A DNA stretch of 7,314 bases from Tannerellaceae bacterium (GTDB taxonomy: Bacteria; Bacteroidota; Bacteroidia; Bacteroidales; Tannerellaceae): the NCBI GenBank assembly GCA_031273385.1, contig JAISRY010000053.1, positions 1 to 7,314 of the forward strand, written 5' to 3'. Made by a program: the position numbers and the translations under genes. Under the pieces are notes generated by a model. That model was not told where the DNA came from and did not search any database. It was given only the letters and a program-made list of their open reading frames with translations. Below, in pieces: positions 1 to 5,506 of the stretch. The number at the start of each line of letters is the position of its first letter. Position 1 is the first letter of the stretch.

Positions 1-4
1 TCCG

Positions 5-84
5 TCCCTTCACCTCCCTTCACCCTCCCTTCACCACATTCTTTTATCAATCAGCGCATTACATGAAAGGTGAAGGGGTGAAGG
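5..84. repeat. CCTTCACC repeat cluster with inverted copies
   Basis: The octamer CCTTCACC occurs three times in direct orientation (7-14, 17-24, 28-35) within TCCCTTCACC units spaced 10-11 bp apart. Its complement GGTGAAGG occurs twice back to back (69-76, 77-84). The two blocks could fold into a long imperfect stem around the 36-70 interval. The cluster starts within a few bases of the window edge, so its left end may lie outside. It contains no convincing gene. I infer a small interspersed intergenic repeat, of a kind I associate with Bacteroidales genomes, but I cannot confirm copy number here. Confidence 0.6.
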
Positions 85-211
85 CAAAAAAACGAAAACT
101 TTATATGGGGGGCTTTTTACTCCTTTTGTTCGATTTTGCACCAAAAGGATTCAATTTTGTACCCTCCACTCACGCAGGATTTGCAACCCATTCGCCAAAA
201 AAACACACACA
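85..211. other. Non-coding spacer with degenerate direct repeat
   Basis: There is no supportable gene here. Two 14-nt segments, 129-142 and 150-163, share 12 of 14 bases (core ATTTTG-C/T-ACC) at a 21-bp period. Between and around them is an inverted repeat, TCCTTTTG at 121-128 and CAAAAGGA at 142-149. Short reading frames on the plus strand cross the region but have low-complexity, unfamilial translations. The AT-rich minus-strand sequence beyond the hairpin at 212-227 supplies the T-run of the proposed dps terminator. Confidence 0.45.
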
Positions 212-227
212 AAGGATACACATCCTT
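195..227 (-). terminator. Probable intrinsic terminator of dps
   Basis: AAGGAT (212-217) and ATCCTT (222-227) form a perfect 6-bp stem with a 4-nt loop. Read on the minus strand, the hairpin is followed by TGTGTGTG and then seven T's (the A-run at 197-203 of the plus strand). It lies about 70 nt beyond the dps stop codon. The stem is AT-rich and the T-run is displaced by a TG tract, so termination may be inefficient. A wider pairing, AACCGCC (240-246) with GGCGGTT (292-298), also lies between dps and this hairpin. Confidence 0.4.
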
Positions 228-296
228 ATCGGGCATAAGAACCGCCTCCCAAACAGTCGTCATTATAAGTGCCCAATGTTATTATGCTACGGGCGG

Positions 297-782
297 TTAT
301 TTACATTCGCCTGACAGGTAGGCTACCAGCATCCAGAGCAGCTTTTCCTGTTCTTTCAGGTAATCGCTCATTAGGGCTACGGTCGATTCGTCGTGCGCTT
401 CGGAAGCAAGGGAGAGTAGTTTGCGCTCTTCGGCAATGAAGAGGCTGAGCGTTTCAAGGATGTTTTTGAGCGCTTCATCTCCGCAGGAGATGCCCGATAC
501 CTCTTTTACCTGCGACGTTTTCAAGTAGCCGCTGAATGAGTTGACGGGGACACCTCCCAGCATAAGGATGCGTTCCGCCAATTCGTCGGCCTTTTCAGCC
601 GCATCGTCATATAGTTCCTCAAACTTGCTGTGAAGCTGAAAAAAACCACGGCCTTTAATGTTCCAGTGAAACCCGCGAAGATTCGTGTAAAAGACCTGAT
701 AACCGGCTAATAACTGTTGCAATCCGTCGACTACTTTTCCGGTTGTTGATGCATCCAAGTGCAGATAATCCAATGTTTTCAT
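297..782 (-). CDS. dps: Dps family ferritin-like DNA-protection protein
   Basis: 161 residues, the usual Dps length. Dps dodecamers oxidise Fe(II) with peroxide, store the iron in a mineral core and shield DNA from Fenton chemistry in the cytoplasm. The diagnostic segment FHWNIKGRGFFQLHSKFEEL starts at residue 38. Ferroxidase ligands fall where the family predicts: H39, H51, E55, D66 and E70, with the expected H-x11-H and D-x3-E spacings. E55 replaces the aspartate of the E. coli protein, which I believe is common in Bacteroidetes members. The N-terminus is short, without the Lys/Arg-rich DNA-binding tail of E. coli Dps, so direct DNA binding is uncertain. The start is supported by AAAAGGAA just upstream and a promoter 47 bp away. 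It lies downstream of recF and the DUF721 gene on the same strand but has its own promoter. Confidence 0.95.
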   Translation of the reverse strand: MKTLDYLHLDASTTGKVVDGLQQLLAGYQVFYTNLRGFHWNIKGRGFFQLHSKFEELYDDAAEKADELAERILMLGGVPVNSFSGYLKTSQVKEVSGISCGDEALKNILETLSLFIAEERKLLSLASEAHDESTVALMSDYLKEQEKLLWMLVAYLSGECK

Positions 783-828
783 ACTTAATATTCCTTTTAA
801 AATTAATAGGTTGTTTATTTTCCTGTGA

Positions 829-859
829 CAAATATAGGGTATATTTTTTTGATGTCAAA
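829..859 (-). promoter_or_regulatory. Bacteroides-type promoter of dps
   Basis: On the minus strand, TTTG (856-859) is followed after exactly 19 bp by TATATTTG (829-836). This matches the Bacteroides sigma consensus TTTG/TAnnTTTG at its preferred spacing. The dps start codon is 47 bp downstream. This is the best promoter on the minus strand of the window and supports independent, probably stress-responsive, expression of dps. Confidence 0.8.
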
Positions 860-888
860 CAGATAATTTCTATCCGGCATAGATGCCG
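859..888 (-). promoter_or_regulatory. Dyads upstream of the dps promoter
   Basis: Two small dyads sit between the DUF721 stop codon and the dps -33 element. CGGCAT/ATGCCG (875-880 and 883-888) could fold at the end of the recF-DUF721 transcript, but no T-run follows. Next to it, minus-strand ATAG-N7-CTGT (859-873) differs by one base from an OxyR half-site (ATAG-N7-CTAT) and abuts the -33 element, where an activator would sit. Only half of a full OxyR site is visible, so this assignment is tentative. Confidence 0.3.
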
Positions 889-905
889 TTTATGAAGAGA
901 GGGGC

Positions 906-1199
906 TCACCGGATGATGATCGCGTTAATGACGTTAGCCCCGGCATATTCGTTCAGGCTTTTTACTAGCCGTTCGCGGCAGAGCGTCAGCTCGTTCCGCA
1001 ATACGGAAGAGCTTAACGAGACATACAGAACCTGATTCTTCACATACAGGTTTTGGGTATACCTCATGATCGTCGGGCCCAGGACATCTTCCCATCCGCG
1101 TTGCACCCGGTCTTCGAGTATCTTACCGTACAGCAGGGCGTTATCGTCAAAGAAGTCCTGCAATACCTCGGCCATGGATTGCGTATTTTTCCGTTTCAT
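906..1199 (-). CDS. DUF721 (DciA-like) protein
   Basis: 97 residues, typical for the short DUF721 proteins of Bacteroidetes. DUF721 includes DciA, the ancestral replicative-helicase operator that assists DnaB loading in bacteria lacking DnaC or DnaI. The family pattern is visible: a helical N-terminus (residues 8-32), a conserved tryptophan with following glycine (W36, G41 in GWEDVLGP), a beta segment LYVKNQVLYVSLSSS (51-65), then a basic helix with NELTLCRERLV (69-79) and a C-terminal strand ending INAIIIR. It contains little beyond the core domain. Its start codon overlaps the recF stop (ATGA at 1196-1199), so the two are probably translationally coupled. Family membership is firm. The helicase-operator role in this organism is inferred from the family. 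Confidence 0.85.
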   Translation of the reverse strand: MKRKNTQSMAEVLQDFFDDNALLYGKILEDRVQRGWEDVLGPTIMRYTQNLYVKNQVLYVSLSSSVLRNELTLCRERLVKSLNEYAGANVINAIIIR

Positions 1200-2296
1200 T
1201 CCTTTTCCATTAATTGTATAGCCCCCTGTTCTACCTTAAACAGGAGATAGTCGTGCTTCATGGCCGACAGCATTTCGTCGAGGTATTTCCGGTTGGTATC
1301 CGTGATGAATATCTGCCCGAAGTTATCCCCACCGACCAGGCGAATGATCTGCTCCACCCGTTTGGCATCCAGTTTGTCGAAAATATCATCCAATAACAGG
1401 ATCGGCGCCGTATGCCCCTTTTCGTTGAGAAACGCAAATTGCGCCAGCTTCAGGGCGATCAGATAGGTTTTGTTTTGTCCCTGCGACCCGGTGCGGCGTA
1501 TCAGTGAGTGGTTTAAGGTCATTTCCAGTTCATCTTTGTGTATGCCGGAGGAGGTATATCCCAATATGCGGTCGCGTTCGCGGTTCCGGGAGAGCGCCTC
1601 CGTCAGCTCTTCTTTTTCCAGTATGGAGGCGTAGTCGAGGCCGACCTCTTCGGAAGAGTGGCAAATAGTCTGGTAATAGGTATTAAAGACCGGCGTGAAA
1701 TCATCGACCAGCAGCCGCCTCTTTTCGTACACCAGCCGCCCGTAGGAGCTCAACTGCATATCCAGCACGTCGAACAACGCCTGATCCGGCGACTGGTTCT
1801 TCAGCAAGACGTTCCGCTGATACAACGCTTTATTATATTGTATAAGCGCATGCAGGTATTGCTTGTCCTGCTGCGAAATGATCATGTCCAGGAAACGCCT
1901 GCGCTCATCGCTCCCTCCGCGTATAAGGTCGGAATCGGCGGGGGAGACCATCACCAGCGGAAGCAGCCCGATGTGTTCCGACAGTTTTTCGTATTCTTTT
2001 TTGTTCCGGCGGAACTGTTTGCGCTGGCGGCGGCGTATGGCGCAGAATATCTCTTCGTTTCTTCCCTCGTAGTCATATTCGCCCTGCAATACGCACATCT
2101 CTTCATCCTCTTTGATGATCTGGTTGTCGGGCGTATTGAGGTGGCTTTTGGAGAAAGAGAGGTAGTAAATCGCATCCAGGAGGTTTGTTTTCCCCATCCC
2201 GTTGTTGCCGAAAAAGCAATTCATCTTGGGAGAGAACGTGATCTCCGACTGAGGTATATTCTTGTAGTTGAGGATAGAAAGCTTTTTTAGTATCAT
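1196..2296 (-). CDS. recF: DNA replication and repair protein RecF
   Basis: 366 residues, the normal RecF length. RecF is an SMC-like ATPase that works with RecO and RecR to load RecA at single-strand gaps and stalled forks. In order: Walker A GNNGMGKT (30-37), the arm region with DERRRFLDMII (130-140), the RecF-type GIHKDEL (251-257), the ABC signature SQGQ (271-274), Walker B ILLLDD (299-304) and the D-loop KLD (308-310). All ATPase motifs are intact. The ATG at 2296 is chosen because MILKKLSILNYKN is the usual RecF N-terminus and a -7 element lies 20 bp upstream. No dnaA or dnaN is adjacent, so this is not a classical origin-linked recF. The ATGA overlap links it to the following DUF721 gene. 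Confidence 0.96.
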   Translation of the reverse strand: MILKKLSILNYKNIPQSEITFSPKMNCFFGNNGMGKTNLLDAIYYLSFSKSHLNTPDNQIIKEDEEMCVLQGEYDYEGRNEEIFCAIRRRQRKQFRRNKKEYEKLSEHIGLLPLVMVSPADSDLIRGGSDERRRFLDMIISQQDKQYLHALIQYNKALYQRNVLLKNQSPDQALFDVLDMQLSSYGRLVYEKRRLLVDDFTPVFNTYYQTICHSSEEVGLDYASILEKEELTEALSRNRERDRILGYTSSGIHKDELEMTLNHSLIRRTGSQGQNKTYLIALKLAQFAFLNEKGHTAPILLLDDIFDKLDAKRVEQIIRLVGGDNFGQIFITDTNRKYLDEMLSAMKHDYLLFKVEQGAIQLMEKE

Positions 2297-2315
2297 CTGT
2301 GCCGTATTAATTCCA

Positions 2316-2323
2316 CAAAATTA
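2316..2323 (-). promoter_or_regulatory. Probable -7 element for recF
   Basis: The minus-strand octamer TAATTTTG matches TAnnTTTG and ends 20 bp before the recF start codon, a spacing like that of padR and pyrH here. No good TTTG lies 19-21 bp further upstream, so the call rests on the -7 element and its position. Confidence 0.45.
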
Positions 2324-2365
2324 AAAAATATACGCCGAAGTATAGATTATGTAAGCAAAAAAAAC

Positions 2366-2373
2366 TACTTTTG
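2366..2373 (+). promoter_or_regulatory. Probable -7 element for the TPR-ribH pair
   Basis: TACTTTTG matches TAnnTTTG and lies 32 bp before the ATG of the TPR gene, in the AT-rich divergent spacer with recF. A recognisable -33 TTTG is absent at the expected distance. Confidence 0.45.
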
Positions 2374-2404
2374 CGCTCAATATTATAATACTTATAGATG
2401 CATT

Positions 2405-3094
2405 ATGGCTACGAAAGGAAAGAGCAAAGACAAAGAGTTGGAAGTTGGAGAGATTGTTTCCAGGTCGGAACAGTTTATTGAACACAATCAGAGAAAGATT
2501 TTGTATGGGATCGTCACGGTTGCTGTGATTGTAGGGGCAATCCTGGCGTTCAGGCAGGGGTATTTGCTTCCGCAGGAAAAAAGAGCCGCCGCCGCCATAT
2601 TCAAAGGGGAGCAGTATTTTGCAAAAGATTCATTTGCCATCGCATTGAACGGGAACGGCGCAGATTATGCGGGATTCGAATCCATTATCGGCGAGTACGG
2701 ACGGACAAAAGCCGGCAACCTGGCAAAGGCGTATGCCGGCATCTGCTACTTCAAGATGGGGGACAACGAAAAAGCCATCCGTTTGCTGAAATCGTTCAGC
2801 GGGGATGACCGGATGGTGACGCCCGCCATTACCGGCTTGATCGGCGATTGCCATGTGAACATGGGAAATACGAAAGAGGGAATCGCCTGTTTCGAGAAAG
2901 CGGCGGCAAAGGCGAACAACGAAATCATTAGCCCCGCCTACCTTAAAAAAGCCGGCATTGCCTACGAAAGCCTGAAGCAATACAACGAGGCGATCAAGGC
3001 ATACACCGCCGTCAAGGAAAATTATTATAACTCAACGGAAGCCTCCGATATCGACAAATATATTACGCGCGCTTCCGAATTGGCAAAGCAGTAA
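2405..3094 (+). CDS. Membrane-anchored tetratricopeptide repeat protein
   Basis: 229 residues. A lysine-rich cytoplasmic N-terminus (1-31) leads into one hydrophobic segment (about 32-49, [18 protein letters not shown]). An alpha-solenoid follows, with about three TPR units: near 104-131 ([20 protein letters not shown]), 140-168 ([20 protein letters not shown]) and 177-207 ([18 protein letters not shown]). No signal-peptidase site is evident and the basic N-terminus precedes the helix. The architecture, one N-terminal anchor then TPRs, resembles YfgM-like proteins linked to envelope protein biogenesis, but that similarity is of layout only. TPRs scaffold protein-protein contacts, and the partner is unknown. 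It is followed after 13 bp by ribH on the same strand and is probably co-transcribed with it, with no obvious functional link. No Shine-Dalgarno precedes the ATG. Confidence 0.85.
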   Translation: MATKGKSKDKELEVGEIVSRSEQFIEHNQRKILYGIVTVAVIVGAILAFRQGYLLPQEKRAAAAIFKGEQYFAKDSFAIALNGNGADYAGFESIIGEYGRTKAGNLAKAYAGICYFKMGDNEKAIRLLKSFSGDDRMVTPAITGLIGDCHVNMGNTKEGIACFEKAAAKANNEIISPAYLKKAGIAYESLKQYNEAIKAYTAVKENYYNSTEASDIDKYITRASELAKQ

Positions 3095-3107
3095 TATAGA
3101 CCGGCCG

Positions 3108-3599
3108 ATGGCAACAGCATATCAACATTTATCAGATTACGACTTCGACAGCGTACCCGATGCTTCGGAAATGCGTTTTGGTATCGTCGTTTCCGAATGG
3201 AATACGGCGATTACGGAAAAACTGCTGGAGGGGGCATGCAATACGCTGGAGAGGCATGGCGTGAAAGCGGAAAATATCGTCATACAGCGTGTGCCCGGAA
3301 GTTTCGAACTGGTCTTCGGGGCAAAAAAGCTGGCTGGCGACAAGAGGCGCCTGGAGGCTGTCATCGTCCTGGGATGTGTGGTGAAAGGCGATACGCCGCA
3401 TTTCAATTATGTCTGCTCCGGTGTGACCCAAGGGATAACGGAGCTGAACCTCACGTATGACATCCCCTTTATCTTCGGGCTATTAACGACCGACAGCATG
3501 AAGCAAGCCGAAGAGCGTTCCGGAGGGATTTTTGGGAACAAAGGAGATGAAGCCGCCGTCACCGCCATAAAAATGGCCGCTATGAACGGCTCCTTCTGA
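3108..3599 (+). CDS. ribH: 6,7-dimethyl-8-ribityllumazine synthase
   Basis: 163 residues. The enzyme condenses 5-amino-6-ribitylaminouracil with 3,4-dihydroxy-2-butanone 4-phosphate to give 6,7-dimethyl-8-ribityllumazine, the penultimate step of riboflavin synthesis in the cytoplasm. Visible family marks are [10 protein letters not shown] with the substrate-stacking aromatic W31, VPGSFEL (62-68), [15 protein letters not shown] (89-103) with the catalytic histidine H98, and the phosphate-contacting arginine R137 in EERSGG. The N-terminal extension of about 20 residues is common in this family. It follows the TPR gene by 13 bp and converges with pyrH 29 bp further on. Other riboflavin genes are not nearby and no FMN riboswitch is seen. 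The intervening 3600-3628 lacks a good terminator. Confidence 0.97.
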   Translation: MATAYQHLSDYDFDSVPDASEMRFGIVVSEWNTAITEKLLEGACNTLERHGVKAENIVIQRVPGSFELVFGAKKLAGDKRRLEAVIVLGCVVKGDTPHFNYVCSGVTQGITELNLTYDIPFIFGLLTTDSMKQAEERSGGIFGNKGDEAAVTAIKMAAMNGSF

Positions 3600-3628
3600 C
3601 CGGGCGTAGCCGGGGTTGGTTATGGGTT

Positions 3629-4339
3629 TTAGTTATGGACAAGCGTACCGATTTGTTCGCCTGACACGACCTTTTTGAGGTTACCGTTGGCGTCCATATC
3701 GAAAACGATGATGGGGAGATTGTTTTCCTTGCACAATGTCGTGGCCGTCAGATCCATTATTTTAAGCCCTCGTGCGTAAATCTCGTCATAAGTGATGTCG
3801 GTAAAGCGGACGGCTTCGGGGTCTTTTTCCGGGTCGGCGGTATAAATACCATCCACGCGCGTCCCTTTCAGCATAACGTCGGCCTCGATCTCTATCCCGC
3901 GCAGGGATGACCCTGTATCCGTTGTGAAAAAGGGGTTCCCCGTCCCTGCCGACATGATCACCACATATCCCTCTTCCAACAGTTCGATCGCACGCCACTT
4001 GTTATAAAACTCCCCTATCGGCTCCATGCGGATAGCCGTCAGCACTTTCGTTTTCACGCCTTGCGCCGTCAACGCCGAACTCAGGGCGAGGCTATTGATC
4101 ACCGTCGCCAGCATCCCCATCTGGTCTCCTTTCACCCTGTCGAATCCTTTCGCGGCGCCGCTCAATCCCCTGAAAATATTTCCCCCTCCGATGACGATGC
4201 CTGTCTGGACATTCATTCCTGCTATTTCCTTTATTTGCAGGGCATATTCGTTGAGACGGCCTTCGTCTATACCATACGCTTTTCCTCCCATCAGGGATTC
4301 GCCGCTCAGTTTAAGCAGGATTCGTTTATATTTTACCAT
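3629..4339 (-). CDS. pyrH: Uridylate (UMP) kinase
   Basis: 236 residues, standard for bacterial PyrH. This amino-acid-kinase fold enzyme phosphorylates UMP to UDP with ATP, is usually hexameric, and supplies all pyrimidine nucleotides. Motifs in order: KLSGESLMGG (10-19, phosphate binding), VIGGGNIFRG (49-58, glycine-rich), GDQMGMLATVIN (71-82, UMP site), GTGNPFFTTDT (132-142) and MLKGTRVDGIYTADP (156-170, nucleotide binding). All are intact. In many bacteria pyrH sits in a tsf-pyrH-frr cluster. Here it stands alone, convergent with ribH and divergent from greA, so it is probably transcribed singly. The ATG at 4339 gives the expected N-terminus MVKYKRILLKLSGE and lies 21 bp after a -7 element. 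Confidence 0.97.
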   Translation of the reverse strand: MVKYKRILLKLSGESLMGGKAYGIDEGRLNEYALQIKEIAGMNVQTGIVIGGGNIFRGLSGAAKGFDRVKGDQMGMLATVINSLALSSALTAQGVKTKVLTAIRMEPIGEFYNKWRAIELLEEGYVVIMSAGTGNPFFTTDTGSSLRGIEIEADVMLKGTRVDGIYTADPEKDPEAVRFTDITYDEIYARGLKIMDLTATTLCKENNLPIIVFDMDANGNLKKVVSGEQIGTLVHN

Positions 4340-4359
4340 AATATTGTGTTTAACTGGTG

Positions 4360-4367
4360 CAAAAGTA
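4360..4367 (-). promoter_or_regulatory. Probable -7 element for pyrH
   Basis: Minus-strand TACTTTTG matches TAnnTTTG and predicts a very short leader before the pyrH ATG. It is embedded in an inverted repeat, GCAAAA (4359-4364) and TTTTGC (4372-4377). No clear -33 TTTG is present at the usual distance. Confidence 0.5.
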
Positions 4368-4405
4368 CAATTTTTGCCTTTATGTTATACAGCACTTGAA
4401 TAGAT

Positions 4406-4437
4406 TTTGTTTGTCTAAAAAATAAAGGCTACATTTG
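4406..4437 (+). promoter_or_regulatory. Bacteroides-type promoter of greA-HIT
   Basis: TTTG (4406-4409) is followed after 20 bp by TACATTTG (4430-4437). Both elements match the Bacteroides consensus at the preferred spacing. The greA ATG lies 112 bp after the -7 element, the longest predicted leader in this window. Confidence 0.8.
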
Positions 4438-4462
4438 CGATAGTTGCGGAAGATTGAAAATA

Positions 4463-4500
4463 GGGTTCCGGCCAACTCTGGCCGGGATTCTTTTTTATTA
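4463..4500 (+). terminator. Terminator-like hairpin within the greA leader
   Basis: CCGGCC (4468-4473) and GGCCGG (4480-4485) form a perfect 6-bp GC stem with a 6-nt loop. It can be extended outward by T-A, G-C and wobble pairs to 4463/4490. It is followed at once by six T's (4491-4496) and ATTA. This has the form of a Rho-independent terminator. It lies between the greA promoter and the greA start codon, so it may attenuate greA or release a short leader RNA of roughly 50 nt. Confidence 0.65.
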
Positions 4501-4533
4501 CATGCGAACGTAAAACAATAATAAATAAACAAT

Positions 4534-4542
4534 GAGGAGGAG
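4534..4542 (+). promoter_or_regulatory. Strong Shine-Dalgarno of greA
   Basis: GAGGAGGAG includes the core GGAGG, with 8 nt between GAGGAGG and the ATG at 4549. It decides the greA start: the in-frame TTG at 4543 lies too close to be served by it. No other gene in this window has a comparable site. Confidence 0.8.
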
Positions 4543-4548
4543 TTGAAT

Positions 4549-5019
4549 ATGGCTGTTACTTATATGACAGAAGACGGTTATAACAAGATTTTAGCTGAAA
4601 TAAACTATCTGGAGGGCGTGAAGCGCCCGGAGATTTCCGCCCAGATAGCCGAAGCGAGAGACAAAGGCGACTTGTCGGAGAATGCGGAATATGATGCGGC
4701 AAAGGAGGCGCAGGGCATTATGGAGTCCAAACTGGCTCAATTGAAAAACCTGTTGTCCAATGCCCGTTTGATCGATGAATCGAAAGTCACGACGGATGCC
4801 GTCCAGATTTTGAATAAAGTAAAGATTAAGAATGTGAACAACAATGCGGTGATGACCTATACGCTGGTCTCCGATTCGGAGGCAGACCTGAAAAACGGGA
4901 AAATATCGGTCAGTACGCCTATCGCCAAAGGGCTGATAGGGAAGAAAGTCGGGGATGTCGTCGATATCAGCGTCCCGTCGGGAATGATGCGTTTTGAAAT
5001 CATGGAAATATCAATTTGA
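4549..5019 (+). CDS. greA: Transcription elongation factor GreA
   Basis: 156 residues from the ATG at 4549, close to the E. coli length. GreA inserts its N-terminal coiled coil into the RNA polymerase secondary channel and stimulates cleavage of backtracked RNA. The coiled coil spans about residues 8-75. Its acidic tip is intact in GDLSENAEYDAAKEAQG, with D41 and E44 at the residues that coordinate the catalytic magnesium in E. coli GreA. The C-terminal FKBP-like domain ends in the typical GLIGKKVGDVVDISVPSG and FEIMEISI. An in-frame TTG at 4543 would add two residues but is rejected because the Shine-Dalgarno is placed for the ATG. The HIT gene begins 5 bp after its stop, so the two form an operon. 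The long leader with a terminator-like hairpin suggests regulated expression. Confidence 0.96.
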   Translation: MAVTYMTEDGYNKILAEINYLEGVKRPEISAQIAEARDKGDLSENAEYDAAKEAQGIMESKLAQLKNLLSNARLIDESKVTTDAVQILNKVKIKNVNNNAVMTYTLVSDSEADLKNGKISVSTPIAKGLIGKKVGDVVDISVPSGMMRFEIMEISI

Positions 5020-5024
5020 TTCTT

Positions 5025-5435
5025 ATGGCAACACTATTCAGCAGGATCATTACAGGGGAAATCCCATCGCATAAGATTGCGGAAGACGAGGAGTTTTTTG
5101 CCTTTCTGGATATCAATCCGGTGGCGACGGGGCATACGCTGGTCGTTCCCAAAGTGGAAACGGACTATATTTTCGACCTGGACGACGGCGTGTTGGGACG
5201 TATGATGGCATTTGCCAAGCGGGTGGCGCAGGCACAGAAAGCGGTTATTCCGTGCCGGCGGATCGGGCTGGCCGTTATCGGGCTGGAGGTGCCCCATGCA
5301 CATATTCATTTAATTCCGGTGACGGCCGAGAGAGATATGCATTTCGGCAAAGGAAAACAGGCGCCCTCACAGGAAGAGCTGGCTGAAACGGCGGATAGCA
5401 TCCGGGCGGCATACCGGAAAGGTACAATTCATTAG
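5025..5435 (+). CDS. HIT family (HinT-like) nucleotide hydrolase
   Basis: 136 residues from the ATG at 5025. An in-frame TTG at 5016 overlaps the greA stop and is less likely. The protein has the HIT fold: FSRIITGEIPSHKIAEDEE at the N-terminus, FAFLDINPVATGHTLVVPK (25-43) forming the nucleotide pocket, and the defining triad H91-x-H93-x-H95 in VPHAHIHLIP, where the middle histidine is the usual nucleophile. Such proteins hydrolyse nucleoside phosphoramidates or related AMP conjugates, and the exact substrate cannot be read from the sequence. The C-terminus (113-136) is a helix differing from HinT, which suits Bacteroidetes HIT proteins. It lies 5 bp downstream of greA and ends before a strong terminator. 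I believe the greA-HIT pairing is common in Bacteroidetes. Confidence 0.93.
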   Translation: MATLFSRIITGEIPSHKIAEDEEFFAFLDINPVATGHTLVVPKVETDYIFDLDDGVLGRMMAFAKRVAQAQKAVIPCRRIGLAVIGLEVPHAHIHLIPVTAERDMHFGKGKQAPSQEELAETADSIRAAYRKGTIH

Positions 5436-5469
5436 TTTTTACTCACATATATGTTTGTTAACCTTTGGG

Positions 5470-5505
5470 GAAGGCTCCTCTGCGATAGAGCAGCCTTCTT
5501 TTTTT
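5470..5505 (+). terminator. Intrinsic terminator of greA-HIT
   Basis: GAAGGCT (5470-5476) pairs with AGCCTTC (5492-5498). Past one C-C mismatch, CTCT (5478-5481) pairs with AGAG (5487-5490) around the loop GCGAT. Seven T's follow directly (5499-5505). It starts 35 nt after the HIT stop. On the minus strand no T-run follows the stem, so it serves mainly the plus-strand operon, although it also lies just beyond the stop of the converging PspC gene. Confidence 0.85.
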
Positions 5506-5506
5506 A

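Noticed and set aside
63..314. Small plus-strand open frames between the window start and dps
   Set aside because: They run through the repeat cluster and the dps 3' end, have low-complexity translations and lack a promoter.
1538..2290. A 250-codon open frame on the plus strand opposite recF
   Set aside because: It lies entirely antisense to a RecF with all motifs intact. Its translation has no family features, and long antisense frames are common opposite conserved genes of this codon usage.
2297..2404. A replication origin next to recF
   Set aside because: No DnaA-box-like TTATCCACA clusters are visible and neither dnaA nor dnaN is adjacent. The spacer is explained by divergent promoters.
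3587..3628. A terminator between the converging ribH and pyrH genes
   Set aside because: CCGG-GCGTAG-CCGG (3600-3612) and CGGCT/AGCCG (3587-3591, 3608-3612) are short and mutually exclusive, and neither is followed by a proper T-run on either strand.
4543..4548. TTG as the greA start, adding two residues
   Set aside because: The Shine-Dalgarno at 4534-4540 is 8 nt from the ATG at 4549 but too close to the TTG, and the ATG start aligns D41/E44 with E. coli GreA numbering.
5445..5454. The ACATATATGT palindrome after the HIT gene as an operator
   Set aside because: It lies between two converging gene ends with no promoter nearby, and short AT-rich palindromes of this size arise often by chance.
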